The notes beneath the pieces are model-generated. The model was not told where the DNA came from, searched no databases, and saw nothing but the letters and a program-made list of their open reading frames with translations. From positions 248,001-312,000 of the forward strand of contig CAWGKA010000012.1 of NCBI GenBank assembly GCA_963823045.1: a stretch of 64,000 bases of DNA. Direction: 5' to 3'. Shown here in pieces: positions 10,340 to 19,301 of the stretch (within the stretch, counting starts at the first letter, position 1; each line of letters begins with the position of its first letter). The translations under genes were made by a program, and so were the position numbers. This stretch comes from JADLGL01 sp963823045 (lineage in GTDB: Bacteria > Pseudomonadota > Alphaproteobacteria > Rhizobiales > Kaistiaceae).

Positions 10340-11200
10340 CTAGGCGGCTCCCTCCGATAGCGCCAGACGGCCGCTGCTCTCGAGTTCCCAGGGGCCGGAC
10401 ATCAGCACGTGACCGTCGCTCTCGCGCCAAACGATCGCGAGATCTCCGCCGGGCAAGTGAACCGTCACGCGGCGGTCGGTGCGCCCAGTCCAGGCGCCCG
10501 CAACGCCGACGGCGCAGGCGGCGGAACCGCAGGCCAATGTCAGCCCGGCTCCGCGCTCCCATACGCGCAGCTTGATCTCGCCGCGGCTGACGACTTGCGC
10601 CAGTGAGACATTGGCCCGGTCGGGGAAGACCGGATGGTTCTCGATCAGCGGACCCAGGCGCTCCAGATCATAGGCGTCGACGTTGTCGACCCAAAAGATG
10701 GCGTGCGGATTACCCATCGAAACGACGGTCGGGCTATGCAGGATCGGCGCGTCGATCGGGCCGATCTGCAACTCAATGGCCCGCAAATCGTGGAACGGCT
10801 CGGCAAGAGGGATATCCTGCCAGCGGAAGCTCGGCTTGCCCATGTCGACGGTGATCGTGTCGGCCGAATCCCTACTGGCCGGAAGGATGCCGGCGTCGGT
10901 CTCAAAGCGCACATTGGCGGCGCCGGTCTCGGCCATGAGCAGCGCGGCCACGCAGCGGGTGCCATTGCCGCAGGCGCCGGCGCGGGAGCCGTCGCGATTG
11001 AATATCTCCAGCCGGGCGTTCGTGTCCGGGGTCTCGGCCGGCAGCAACGTCATCAGCTGGTCGAAGGCAAAGCCGGGCGTTTGCGCAATCGCCTGGATTT
11101 CCTCCGGGTCGAGCGTGACGGCGTGACGACGCAGGTCGAGAACCAAAATCTCGTTTCCCGCGCCATTCATCTTATGGAAGGTCGCCGGCTCATCGGTCAC
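10340..11200 (-). CDS. dapF: Diaminopimelate epimerase
   Basis: Converts LL- to meso-diaminopimelate for lysine and peptidoglycan synthesis. 286 residues. Both halves of the twofold fold are visible with their catalytic cysteines: GACGNGTRCVA (about residue 80) and TLACGSAACAV (about residue 220), plus the N-terminal FHKMNGAGNE. I chose the GTG at 11200, which has GGAG about 9 nt upstream; the longer start at 11239 adds non-family sequence. The gene heads the minus-strand group leading to mtaB and ftsY. Confidence 0.94.
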   Translation of the reverse strand: MTDEPATFHKMNGAGNEILVLDLRRHAVTLDPEEIQAIAQTPGFAFDQLMTLLPAETPDTNARLEIFNRDGSRAGACGNGTRCVAALLMAETGAANVRFETDAGILPASRDSADTITVDMGKPSFRWQDIPLAEPFHDLRAIELQIGPIDAPILHSPTVVSMGNPHAIFWVDNVDAYDLERLGPLIENHPVFPDRANVSLAQVVSRGEIKLRVWERGAGLTLACGSAACAVGVAGAWTGRTDRRVTVHLPGGDLAIVWRESDGHVLMSGPWELESSGRLALSEGAA

Positions 11201-11387
11201 CAGCGTGATCTCCGAAGGAAATGCGATTGCCGCCCGCAATATGGCGGGTGCGGGGCCTTCGCGCCAGAGGCGCCTGGTGCCCGTCCGGTGGTGGTGTGCT
11301 CACGGATGCCACACCCCACAGAAAAACGATCACAGTGCATAAGGAAGTGACTTCCGCCTTCCGGATTGGCGGCATATCCTTCCTCAC

Positions 11388-11903
11388 ATGAGCACTCTGG
11401 CGATCGACCTCAGGAACGCCGAAATCGACGATGTCGATGGCATCACGGCCGTCCATGATGCGGCTTGGCGCTACGCCTATGAGGGGCTGATTCCGTCGCA
11501 GGAACTGGCACGGATGATCGCCCGCAGAGGCCCGCGCTGGTGGGGCCGAGCGATTCGCCGCGGCACCGCGGTGCTCGTCCTGGAAGTCGGTGGAACGATT
11601 GCCGGCTACGCAACCTTTGGACCGAATCGCGCCCGCGATCTGACGCAGAAGGGCGAGGTCTATGAACTCTATCTTCTGCCGGAATATCAGGGGGTTGGCC
11701 TGGGCACGCAGCTGTTCCTCGCGGCGCGGAGAGAGCTGTCGCGGCACGGCTATGAGACGGCCGTGGTGTGGGCGCTGGCGGATAACGAGCCGGCTTGCCG
11801 CTTCTACCACAATGCCGGCGGTCGCCGGGTTGCCCGTTCGACCGAGCAATTCGGGAAAACGGTGCTGGCAAAGGTCGCCTACGCCTGGCCGCGGGGCACC
11901 TGA
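11388..11903 (+). CDS. GNAT-family N-acetyltransferase
   Basis: 171 residues. A single GCN5-related domain: the N-terminal RNAEIDDVDGITAVHDAAWRY, then YELYLLPEYQGVGLGTQLF carrying the acetyl-CoA pyrophosphate loop (Q/RxxGxG/A), and ALADNEPACRFYHNAGGRRV near the C-terminus. This layout is typical of RimI-like or small-molecule acetyltransferases. The substrate cannot be told from sequence. Divergent from dapF, with about 190 bp between them holding both promoters. Confidence 0.85.
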   Translation: MSTLAIDLRNAEIDDVDGITAVHDAAWRYAYEGLIPSQELARMIARRGPRWWGRAIRRGTAVLVLEVGGTIAGYATFGPNRARDLTQKGEVYELYLLPEYQGVGLGTQLFLAARRELSRHGYETAVVWALADNEPACRFYHNAGGRRVARSTEQFGKTVLAKVAYAWPRGT

Positions 11904-11973
11904 GCCTCCGGCGAAGGCGCTTCAGATCGCGCTGCGCTCGCCGACCCACCGGGGCTGGTTGGCGCTCCCCCTT

Positions 11974-12288
11974 TCAGAGATCAGGCCATAGGCCCTTGGC
12001 GAAGTCCACAAGCGCCGTTGCGTCGCCCGCGACGCGTACCTGTTTCAGCCGGCTCTGCTGACCGGAGACGACCTGGACGTTGGAACGCGGGACGCCGAAG
12101 GTCGCGGCCAGCAGCTTCTCGAGCGCCTTGTTGGCGCGACCGTCTTCCGGCACGGCACGGACGCGCGCGGCGAGAACGACACTGTCATCCGAGAGCCGGG
12201 TCGCCCCGTCGATGCGGTCGACCGACGCTTTCGGCGTCAAACGGACGGCGATGCGGATCCCGTCCGTCTCGGCCCGCCAGGGCGCCAT
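11974..12288 (-). CDS. DUF167 (YggU-family) protein
   Basis: 104 residues, intact. The family signatures are IRIAVRLTPKAS near the start, ARVRAVPEDGRANKALEKL in the middle and VVSGQQSRLKQVRV toward the end. The function of DUF167 is unknown. It follows the YggT-family gene by 4 bp, the yggT-yggU arrangement common in proteobacteria, so the two are probably co-transcribed. Confidence 0.9.
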   Translation of the reverse strand: MAPWRAETDGIRIAVRLTPKASVDRIDGATRLSDDSVVLAARVRAVPEDGRANKALEKLLAATFGVPRSNVQVVSGQQSRLKQVRVAGDATALVDFAKGLWPDL

Positions 12289-12292
12289 CGCC

Positions 12293-12583
12293 TCAGAAGA
12301 CGTTGGGATAGATGTAATAATAGATGATCCGCTGGATCAGGAAGATCGCCAGGAAGAGGACGAGCGGCGAGATATCGATGCCGCCGAAATTGGGCAGCAA
12401 GCGGCGGATCGGGCGCAGGACGGGCTCCGTCAAGGCGTACAGCGCTTGGCCGATCATGCCGACGAACTGGTTGCGCGGATTGACGACGTTGAAGGCGTAC
12501 AGCCAGGAGAAGATCGCGGAGGCGAGGACGATCCACCAATAGATGTTGAGAGCAACAAGGATGACGTCGAGAATGGCGCGCAC
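12293..12583 (-). CDS. YggT-family integral membrane protein
   Basis: 96 residues with two hydrophobic spans: ILDVILVALNIYWWIVLASA and PLVLFLAIFLIQRIIYYYI. The conserved loop VVNPRNQFVGMIGQALYALTEP...RRLLPNFGGIDISP is diagnostic of YggT. I start it at a GTG (VRAILDVI); the longer open frame upstream is not family-like. The protein has been connected with envelope or osmotic functions, but its biochemical role is unclear. It precedes the DUF167 gene. Confidence 0.9.
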   Translation of the reverse strand: MRAILDVILVALNIYWWIVLASAIFSWLYAFNVVNPRNQFVGMIGQALYALTEPVLRPIRRLLPNFGGIDISPLVLFLAIFLIQRIIYYYIYPNVF

Positions 12584-12756
12584 GGAACCGCCTGAAAAAG
12601 CGCGAAAAAAGCTGCCTTGATGTAGCGGTGCGTGGATGGGTTCGCAACCCTGGCGCGGCTTCTCTCCGCAGGAGTTGGAACAAGTGGTCGCGGCCCGCCG
12701 CGCTGCTTGACACTCCGCGGGGCCGATCCCTAAATGCCGCACAGCCGAGGATCGGC

Positions 12757-12832
<76 letters not shown>

Positions 12833-12943
12833 AACCTGCCGAAACCAGGGGAAATCCCTAGCTTCCTCGCCGGATCAACACCTTAGCTTAGCCCGATGGT
12901 GCCCCAAGACTGGTGCACTTGAGGGTATGAAGCAGGGTGTCCA

Positions 12944-12955
12944 TGACATCTGTCA
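12944..12955. promoter_or_regulatory. Perfect palindrome upstream of the ABC-DesKR operon (candidate response-regulator site)
   Basis: TGACATCTGTCA is a perfect inverted repeat (TGACA-TC-TGTCA) 73 bp upstream of the ABC ATPase start. NarL/DesR-family regulators bind short inverted repeats of this type and often control the ABC genes encoded next to them. The link to the regulator at 15747 is inference. Confidence 0.4.
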
Positions 12956-13028
12956 CGTCCAATTCCTGCCTTGAGACACTACTGCGTGCGTCCGCCTTTC
13001 CGCATCTTCGGATCGGAAAGGAGACGCC

Positions 13029-13928
13029 ATGTCACAAGCACTCGAAGTCAATGGCCTCAGGCACGCTTACGGCGATGTCGAGGCGCTATCCGGGGTAGAC
13101 CTCAAGGTTGGGGAGGGCGAGTTCGTTGCCCTGCTTGGCCCCAACGGGGCAGGCAAAACCACCCTGGTCCGATCAATCGTTGGGTTGTTGAAACCGACAT
13201 CCGGCACGGTGGCCGTCGCGGGCGGCAACCCGGCGAAGGCAATCGTGCGGCGGCGTCTTGGCGTCGTGCAACAGGATGTCGGATTCCCGCGGACGCTGAC
13301 CGTTGCCGAAATCGTTGAAGGCGCCGCGGCCCGGGCGGGCAGCGATCCTGAGGCGGCACAGCATGCCATGGACGAGATGGGGCTGAGCAAGGTGCGCAAA
13401 CGGCGCGCGTCCGATCTCTCCGGCGGCCAGCAGCAGCGGCTTCAGTTGGCGATGGGCCTGGTGGGCGATCCCGCGCTCCTCGTCCTCGACGAGCCAACCG
13501 TAGGTCTCGACGTGTCGTCGCGCCGGGCGTTTTGGCAGACGCTTTCCGAACGGCGCCGTCGCGGCACCGGCATCCTCCTCACCACGCATATCGTCGAAGA
13601 GGCGGCAGCGATTGCCGATCGTGTCGTGGTCCTCGACGGTGGCAGAGTGGTGGCCGAAGGCACGCCGGACGAACTCCGCCGGTTCCTACCAGGTCGCCGG
13701 ATATCAGCGCGTACGAGCGTTCCAGTCGAGGCGATCAGGGCCGTCGACGAAGTCGTCAGCGCTACGGCTATGGCCGACAGGACGGTGATAACGGCGCTTC
13801 ATGCCGAGCCGGTTGTCCGGGTCCTCCTCAAGCTCGACGCAGACCTCGACGATCTCGAAGTGACGACGCCTTCACTTGACGAAGTGCTCGCCCAACTCAC
13901 AACTCACAACCAAAAGGTGGCAGCATGA
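13029..13928 (+). CDS. ABC transporter ATP-binding protein (ABC-2 export type)
   Basis: 299 residues with a strong AAGGAGACGCC before the ATG. One nucleotide-binding domain: GPNGAGKTTLV (Walker A), QQDVGF (Q-loop), LSGGQQQRLQLAMGL (signature), LLVLDEPTVGLD (Walker B) and TTHIVEEA (switch His). A C-terminal ~90-residue extension is typical of DrrA-type exporters. It pairs with the permease that starts before its own stop codon. The four-gene order ATPase-permease-kinase-regulator matches the Bacillus yvfRSTU type. The exported substrate is unknown; drug, lipid or antimicrobial peptide export is the usual guess. Confidence 0.9.
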   Translation: MSQALEVNGLRHAYGDVEALSGVDLKVGEGEFVALLGPNGAGKTTLVRSIVGLLKPTSGTVAVAGGNPAKAIVRRRLGVVQQDVGFPRTLTVAEIVEGAAARAGSDPEAAQHAMDEMGLSKVRKRRASDLSGGQQQRLQLAMGLVGDPALLVLDEPTVGLDVSSRRAFWQTLSERRRRGTGILLTTHIVEEAAAIADRVVVLDGGRVVAEGTPDELRRFLPGRRISARTSVPVEAIRAVDEVVSATAMADRTVITALHAEPVVRVLLKLDADLDDLEVTTPSLDEVLAQLTTHNQKVAA

Positions 13929-14650
13929 CCACGCAGATGATGACGCTCGAAATTCGCGACGAACTGCTGACGATACGGAGAGAACCGGCAACGCTGTTCT
14001 TCTCGGTGCTTATGCCGGTTCTGTTCTTTGCGATGTTTGTTGGCCTGTTCGGCTCCGAGATGGGCGGTGACGCCGGAATCATCGCGTCCTATGGCACTTT
14101 CGCTGTTCTGGCAGTGGTCATGCTGAGCCCCGGCATCGGGTTGGCCGACGCACGGGACAGAGGCTGGCTGCGCGTGAAAAGGGTCTCGGGGACACCCTTG
14201 TGGATGACCCTTGCGGCCAAGGTGATCGCCGCCATTCCCTATGCGCTGGCAGTCCTCCTCGCGATGACTGTCGTTGCAAAACTCATCGGACATGTGTCGA
14301 TCGATGTCGGCATGCTGCTCCGGATATTCGTCGTCCTGATTCTCGGCGCCCTGCCGTTCGCTTTGTTCAGCCTGGCGGTCGGCGCCCGCGCCGGGACCAC
14401 GGCCTCCGCGGCCATTCTGAACGCAATCCTCATGCCGATGGTCATCGTTTCAGGGCTGTGGTTCCCGCACGACATCATGCCTGACTGGCTCGTTTCGATC
14501 GGCAAGGTCATGCCCACTTACCATCTGGCGGAACTCGCCAGGGTCCAAGTGGATGGCGGCGCATGGCTCGGACATTTCGCCGTCATCGTCGTGACGGGAA
14601 TCGTGGGCGCGCTGGTGGCGGCGCTCGCTTACCGCTCGGCCCGGCCGTGA
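13925..14650 (+). CDS. ABC-2 family transporter permease
   Basis: 241 residues with six hydrophobic segments (FFSVLMPVLFFAMFVGLF first, FAVIVVTGIVGALVAALAY last) and the ABC-2 conserved segment SGLWFPHDIMPDWLVSIGKVMP before the final span. It overlaps the ATPase by 4 bp (ATGA) and the following kinase by 4 bp (GTGA), so it is translationally coupled to both. It forms the membrane half of the exporter. Confidence 0.88.
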   Translation: MTTQMMTLEIRDELLTIRREPATLFFSVLMPVLFFAMFVGLFGSEMGGDAGIIASYGTFAVLAVVMLSPGIGLADARDRGWLRVKRVSGTPLWMTLAAKVIAAIPYALAVLLAMTVVAKLIGHVSIDVGMLLRIFVVLILGALPFALFSLAVGARAGTTASAAILNAILMPMVIVSGLWFPHDIMPDWLVSIGKVMPTYHLAELARVQVDGGAWLGHFAVIVVTGIVGALVAALAYRSARP

Positions 14651-15750
14651 GCCAGGAGTCAGCCGTTCGGGAGAAGTCGGGGCATCGCTCCGGCTTTCCC
14701 GAATGGCTTTATCTCGGCTTCCTGGTCTTCTTGTTCCTGGGTCCGGCCTTCAACCCCGACTCGGCAGCGGGTGACTGGATTGTTGCCGGTGTCACGGCGA
14801 TCGTTGCTGCAGTCATCTACATGATTGCAATTGGACAGCGCGCGTTTCGCACTCCCGCAGCGGTACTCCTGCTGGCCGTCGGTCTGATCAGCACCTGGCT
14901 CGGGACGGCGGCGATGGGGGTGGTTCCCATCTACTCCGCCGCCCTTCTTGCCGGCTTCGTGACGCGCCGGGTTCTGGTCTGGCGTCTTGGAGCGATTACC
15001 GTGCTCACGGTCGGCGCGATGGCACTTTCCCCGATTCCTCCGCCATTTGTCTTTCTCGCCTTTGGTCCCGCCGTTCCGCTGATCTGGTTGATCGGGTTTT
15101 CCGTCGAGGCGGATGTCGGCCTCAGCCGGGAAACGATCTCGCTCCGGGCTGAGAACGCACGCGTGCGGTACCTCGCAACCGTAACCGAGCGCGAGCGGAT
15201 CGCCCGAGACCTCCACGACCTCGCTGGCCAGGCCCTCACCGCCATCACGCTGCGCAGCCAGCTCGTGCAGCGCATAGCCGAGACCGACCCCGGACGGGCC
15301 ATCGAAGAAGCGGCGGCCATTGAGGCGACCGCACGAGAAACGCTGGCGAGCGTGCGAGAGACCGTCGCCGGCTGGCAGCAGGTCGTCCTGTCCGATGAAC
15401 TGGACAAGGCGGCAACGGCGCTGAAAGCCGCGGGGGTTGAGCCGAACATCGAGGGGGAATGGCGTCAGGACCTCGCTCCATCAGTTGAGACAGTTCTTGC
15501 CCTCGCTCTGCGGGAGGCCGTCACCAACGTCGTGCGGCATGCGGATGCGCGGTCGTGTAGGATCGGTCTCAATGGAGGGCATGGGGAAGTGTCACTGCTT
15601 GTGAGCGATGACGGTCACGGGTCACGGAGCCCGGAGGGGACCGGGCTGCGCGGCATGCGAGAGCGGGTCATGGCCGCCGGCGGAAGGTTGGAGTTCACGA
15701 CGGGAGAGGGGACCAGCCTTCTCGTCGCCATCCCTGTGGGTGCGTCGTGA
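14647..15750 (+). CDS. DesK-type sensor histidine kinase
   Basis: 367 residues, started at the GTG overlapping the permease stop. About five membrane segments (residues 15-140) with almost no extracytoplasmic domain suggest it senses the membrane or its own transporter. The HisKA_3 box is ERERIARDLHDLAGQALTAI, with phospho-acceptor His in RDLHD. The ATPase has EAVTNVVRHAD (N box) and DDGHGSRSPEGTGLRGMRER (G boxes). It overlaps the response regulator by 4 bp. This kinase class is far more typical of Gram-positives than of rhizobia. Confidence 0.9.
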   Translation: MSQESAVREKSGHRSGFPEWLYLGFLVFLFLGPAFNPDSAAGDWIVAGVTAIVAAVIYMIAIGQRAFRTPAAVLLLAVGLISTWLGTAAMGVVPIYSAALLAGFVTRRVLVWRLGAITVLTVGAMALSPIPPPFVFLAFGPAVPLIWLIGFSVEADVGLSRETISLRAENARVRYLATVTERERIARDLHDLAGQALTAITLRSQLVQRIAETDPGRAIEEAAAIEATARETLASVRETVAGWQQVVLSDELDKAATALKAAGVEPNIEGEWRQDLAPSVETVLALALREAVTNVVRHADARSCRIGLNGGHGEVSLLVSDDGHGSRSPEGTGLRGMRERVMAAGGRLEFTTGEGTSLLVAIPVGAS

Positions 15751-16349
15751 TCCGGGTCGTCCTCGCCGAGGATCAGCAGATGGTGCTGAGCGCGTTCGCG
15801 TCGCTTCTCGAACTTGAGTCGGACATTGAGGTGGTCGCTACCGCCGGCAACGGAAAAGAGGCGCTTGAGGCGGTGCGGGAGCATCGCCCGGACGTGGTGC
15901 TCACTGACATCGAGATGCCGGGTTTGAGCGGTCTCGACGTCGCGCGGAGACTGGCCGACGAGAGCCCCGGAATTCGGGTCGTCATATTCACGACGTTCGC
16001 CCGGCCGGGATACCTGCGGCAGGCTCTCGATGCGAAGGTAGCCGGATACATCCTCAAGGACGCGCCGATCACCGATCTCGTGGCGGCCCTCCGCCGCGTT
16101 CACCGGGGCGAGCGCGTGGTGGCTCCTGAACTGGCGGTCGCCGCGTGGGAAGGAACCGATCCCCTCACCGGGCGGGAGCGGGATGTCCTGCGCCTCGTCG
16201 GAGAAGGCCACCCCAACTCCGCCATCTCCGAGAAGCTGCATCTCTCGGAGGGAACCGTCCGGAACTACCTGTCCTCAGCAATCCTCAAATTGGACGCCCG
16301 CAACCGCACCGAAGCCTTCGCCATCGCCAGGGACAAGGGATATTTGTAG
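15747..16349 (+). CDS. DesR/NarL-family response regulator
   Basis: 200 residues. The receiver domain (about 1-120) has the acidic pair AEDQQM, phospho-acceptor Asp in VVLTDIEMPG, Thr in VIFTTFA and Lys in YILKDAP. A LuxR-type helix-turn-helix follows: LTGRERDVLRLVGEGHPN...HLSEGTVRNYLSSAILKL. A GTG start overlaps the kinase stop. It probably controls this operon, perhaps through the palindrome at 12944. Confidence 0.92.
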   Translation: MIRVVLAEDQQMVLSAFASLLELESDIEVVATAGNGKEALEAVREHRPDVVLTDIEMPGLSGLDVARRLADESPGIRVVIFTTFARPGYLRQALDAKVAGYILKDAPITDLVAALRRVHRGERVVAPELAVAAWEGTDPLTGRERDVLRLVGEGHPNSAISEKLHLSEGTVRNYLSSAILKLDARNRTEAFAIARDKGYL

Positions 16350-16387
16350 ACCAGCCCGGTCCGCGAGCGACGGGCACGAGGGTCAAT

Positions 16388-16410
16388 CCAACACCTTGGC
16401 TGGGTGTTGG
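16388..16410 (+). terminator. Hairpin after the ABC-DesKR operon
   Basis: CCAACACC and GGTGTTGG form a perfect 8-bp stem with a 7-nt loop, 39 bp past the regulator stop. The following T-tract is weak (GCGTTTGCTG), so termination is plausible rather than certain. Confidence 0.5.
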
Positions 16411-16471
16411 GCGTTTGCTGTGGGGTAGGGGTTGCCGCCGGAAAGGCAGAGCCTTCCGGCAGCGAATGCGG

Positions 16472-17515
16472 CTACATCCCGAGCCATTCATGCCCGTCAT
16501 TGTGGAGGATCGTGTCGATTTCCTCCTGAGTGAACGGGTAGTCGGTCAGGATATCGAGCGTTTCCAGCGGCGTATCGCCGCCAAAGGCGAAATAGTCGCT
16601 GCCGAAGAGAACGTGGTCGATGCCCCACTGGCGAAGACGCCAGACGATCAGTTCCCGCTGTGCCAAGGGCGCGGTGCGGTAGAAGGCGAGGCAGGCGCTG
16701 ATGTCGACGAACGAGGTCTCCGGATTGTAGCCGGAGTGGCCAAGCCTCAACCACATCTCGATCGTGTCGTCGTCGGTGTTGCCGGCGCAATGCGCATGCG
16801 CGACCCGGACGGTCGGATGCGATTCCAGAACCGCGGCGAGGTTGGCGAACGCCATGCCGGTCAGCGGTAGACCACCGGCATCGGCGACATGCATCAACAC
16901 CGGAGCATCATGCGCGGCAACGGCATCGAACACAGCGCTGAGGGCCATCACATCGGCTTCGATCGTCATATCGACGCCGGACGTTTCGAGGTGAAGCTTG
17001 ATGCCGACCATCCCCGGAAGCGCGAGGCATCGGTCGATCTCCGCCAGTGCATCCGGGAACAAGGGATTGATGCCGCAGAATCCGATCAGGCGATCAGGGA
17101 TATTTCGCCACCTCGGCCGCGACGTAGTCATTCTCAGGAATAACATTGAAGTCTTCCGTGAGCCCGACGGCCTTGCCGAAATAGGCGCCGGAGAGAATGA
17201 CGGCGCGCTGGACATTGGCTTCATCGAGGCGAGCGATGAGATCTTCCGCGCCGACGGCCGGCACGCCGCCGCCGGTGAAGAAGTCGGTGAGGACCTGACT
17301 GGCGATATGCGTGTGGACGTCGATCGCCGCGCCGGCTGCAACGAGCGGCGGGCTTTCCGGCTCGGCGGCACTTGCAGCGATCGGCGCGCTGAGCGCGGCG
17401 GCCAGAAGAAACAGCGGGCGCGACGCGTGAGGCGATTGATGTTGCCGCCGATGGTACCGTCACGTCAGTCTGACGAGCAACCAACTTGCCGTTTTTGCGC
17501 AATCTCATTGTCCAT
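16472..17515 (-). CDS. Exported TIM-barrel metal-dependent hydrolase, amidohydrolase-2 family (frame broken)
   Basis: The mature region is a clear amidohydrolase: metal pair AAIDVHTHIAS, KLHLE, MHVADAGG, VAHAHCAGN and LFGSDYFAFGG (active-site Asp). A hydrophobic leader (LFLLAAALSAPIAASA) precedes it, and NRLTRRA just upstream looks like a twin-arginine motif. The frame breaks near 17097, where AKYP joins DRLIGFCGIN after dropping one base. A second disturbance lies in the leader near 17410, and an in-frame TGA follows the best start (ATG at 17515, strong GGAGAGGAG). The 5' end is therefore unresolved, and this gene could be a genuine pseudogene. The substrate is unknown. Confidence 0.7.
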
Positions 17516-17557
17516 CTCCTCTCCAGGAACGTCGCTCCACCCTCGACGCAATCGGCC

Positions 17558-17596
17558 GGGCCCGAAACCGTAGACACCGGTGCTGGGGGCGGGTTT
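17558..17596. repeat. Short structured repeat, copy 1
   Basis: It contains GGGCCCGAAACCG, three bases, ACACCGGTGC and GGGCGGGTTT. The same three blocks, in the same order and orientation, recur at 23019-23060. The core CACCGGTG is a palindrome, and CCCG/CGGG arms flank it. It lies about 45 bp upstream of the hydrolase start on the minus strand. Confidence 0.7.
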
Positions 17597-17684
17597 TTTG
17601 GTAGATCGACCCAAAATGGTGGGCCGCGATCTTGTCTTCCCGCAACTGTAGAAAGTCGCGGTTGTGGGACAACGGCATCCCATC

Positions 17685-18530
17685 TCAGTCGCCCGCGGCG
17701 CCAGTGACAACGCGGACCACGCGAGGCTGCGCCGAGTGAATCACTTCAGCCACGGGTGGCGGTCGGCGCGACCACCAACCCGGGTTCAACGCTACCATCA
17801 CCACTGCCACCGCGGTGGTAACTCCGCCTAGCGACCAGTAGAGGCCCAGCTGATCGCCGCCCTCAAACAGAGGTACAGCCACACCAGCCGCGGCATTGAG
17901 CGCCGCATGCATCAGAAATGCCGCCAGCACGCTTTGTTTGGTACGAACGAACACGGCAGTGAATAGGAGTGCGATCGGGACAAGGATTGCCATGTCGGCC
18001 CACGGCACCGCGCCCGAAACGAATAGCGGTACGTGCCACAGCGCCCACAGGAAACCGACTATCAGGCTCGCCACCAGGGGGGAGTGCCTGAGCAGCAGGC
18101 GCGGAAGCAGAAATCCACGCCACCCGAGTTCCTCCCACGGGCCCGAGAACACGCCGAAGACCTGGAGCAGAAAGAGCGTACCGAGCTCTGGGAGGTTGAA
18201 GAGCGATGCCGGGCTGCGCAATTCGGCTCCGGTCATGACATTGACGCCAACCGCAGCGAGAACCAGAGCAACAGGAACGCATAGCGCGATTACGTACCAC
18301 GATACGCCGAACCGCCATTCGATAACGCGACGGAACAAACTGGCCACGCCCGCCCGCCCGTCCAGCAAAGCCACGCATGGAATGGCAGCCAACGAGGGGC
18401 CGATGGGAAGGAGCCCAAAGGGCCACGATACCGCCAGGGTAAGGAGATAGAATGCGCTGATCGGCCATCGCCTAGTGAGCGAGACCGCACAATCCCTGAC
18501 GCCGTACCACTGCTGTCTAGCGCTTCCCAC
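17685..18530 (-). CDS. CPBP-family intramembrane glutamic metalloprotease
   Basis: 281 residues with about eight hydrophobic segments. It carries the CPBP (Abi) motifs: PWEELGWRGFLLP (EExxxR, catalytic Glu pair), FLWALWHVPLF (FxxxH) and LMHAALNA (HxxxN/B). Such proteins are Rce1-like intramembrane proteases; in bacteria many neighbour ABC or peptide systems. I favour the GTG at 18530, preceded by GAGGAGAG; an ATG at 18545 is possible. It is the last gene of the minus-strand module that starts at 22965. Confidence 0.85.
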   Translation of the reverse strand: MGSARQQWYGVRDCAVSLTRRWPISAFYLLTLAVSWPFGLLPIGPSLAAIPCVALLDGRAGVASLFRRVIEWRFGVSWYVIALCVPVALVLAAVGVNVMTGAELRSPASLFNLPELGTLFLLQVFGVFSGPWEELGWRGFLLPRLLLRHSPLVASLIVGFLWALWHVPLFVSGAVPWADMAILVPIALLFTAVFVRTKQSVLAAFLMHAALNAAAGVAVPLFEGGDQLGLYWSLGGVTTAVAVVMVALNPGWWSRRPPPVAEVIHSAQPRVVRVVTGAAGD

Positions 18531-18656
18531 CGCATCTCTCCTCATGATGTCGCATGGATTCCCACGGAACATCGATCTGTTGGGGGAGATGATCGAACCA
18601 GTCAGCCGGTGAGGACGTGGCCGGGTTTCTGGTGCTTGACGGCCGTGATCCGGCCC

Positions 18657-19301
18657 TCAGCCACGCAGATAGAGCAGCACCGCGTGCACGCGCTTCGAGT
18701 CGCTGCCGGTGTCGGGAAGGTCGAGCTTCGAGAAGACGCTCGACACGTATTTCTCGACCGCCCTAAGTGTGATCGCAAACTGATCGGCGATGCCCTGGTT
18801 CGATCGACCCTCGGCCATCAACGCTAACACCTCGCGCTCCCGCGGTGTAAGGGACTCGAGTGGGTCATGTTTCCGTTGCTTGGCAATCAACGCGGACACG
18901 ATCGTCGGATCAATCGCCGATCCCCCGTCGGCGACACGATGAACGGCGCCGATGAAGTCCTTTACGTTGCCAATTCGATCTTTTAGCAGGTACCCCGCAC
19001 CCGCGGCGGTGTCGCCCAGCAGCTGGATGGCGAGTGCAACTTCAACATACTGCGACAGCACCAGAACGCCCACAGCGGGGTACTCCGCGCGCAGCTTCAA
19101 GGCTGCTTTGATACCTTCATCAGTGTGAGTGGGCGGAAGGCGGATATCTACGATGGCCACGTCGGGCGGATCGTTGGCGACGAGAACCAACAGCGTGTCG
19201 GCGTTGTCGCTTGTGGCGACGACCTCAACACCATTCTCCGTAAGCAGACGGACCAGGCCCTCTCGAAGCAGAACGCTGTCCTCGCCGATCATAACGCGCA
19301 T
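18657..19301 (-). CDS. LuxR/NarL-family response regulator
   Basis: 214 residues. The receiver domain has GEDSVLLREGL, phospho-acceptor Asp in VAIVDIRLPPTHTDEG, and YLLKDRIGNVKDF. The C-terminal helix-turn-helix reads LTPREREVLALMAEGRSNQGIADQF...AVEKYVSSVFSKL. The sequence PPTHTDEG after the phospho-Asp and the overall style are those of actinobacterial regulators. It overlaps the upstream kinase gene by 13 bp, so the two are coupled. Confidence 0.92.
   Translation of the reverse strand: MRVMIGEDSVLLREGLVRLLTENGVEVVATSDNADTLLVLVANDPPDVAIVDIRLPPTHTDEGIKAALKLRAEYPAVGVLVLSQYVEVALAIQLLGDTAAGAGYLLKDRIGNVKDFIGAVHRVADGGSAIDPTIVSALIAKQRKHDPLESLTPREREVLALMAEGRSNQGIADQFAITLRAVEKYVSSVFSKLDLPDTGSDSKRVHAVLLYLRG

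Noticed and set aside
17558..17610. Repeat copy 1 read as a rho-independent terminator (CGGGTTTTTT)
   Set aside because: The T-run would terminate plus-strand transcription, but both neighbouring genes are on the minus strand, and copy 2 lacks the long T-run.
18646..18675. Plus-strand TGATCC-N18-TAGAGC, a match to the RpoE-type motif
   Set aside because: It lies at the 3' end of a response-regulator gene on the other strand with no plus-strand gene downstream; one such chance match is expected in 64 kb.
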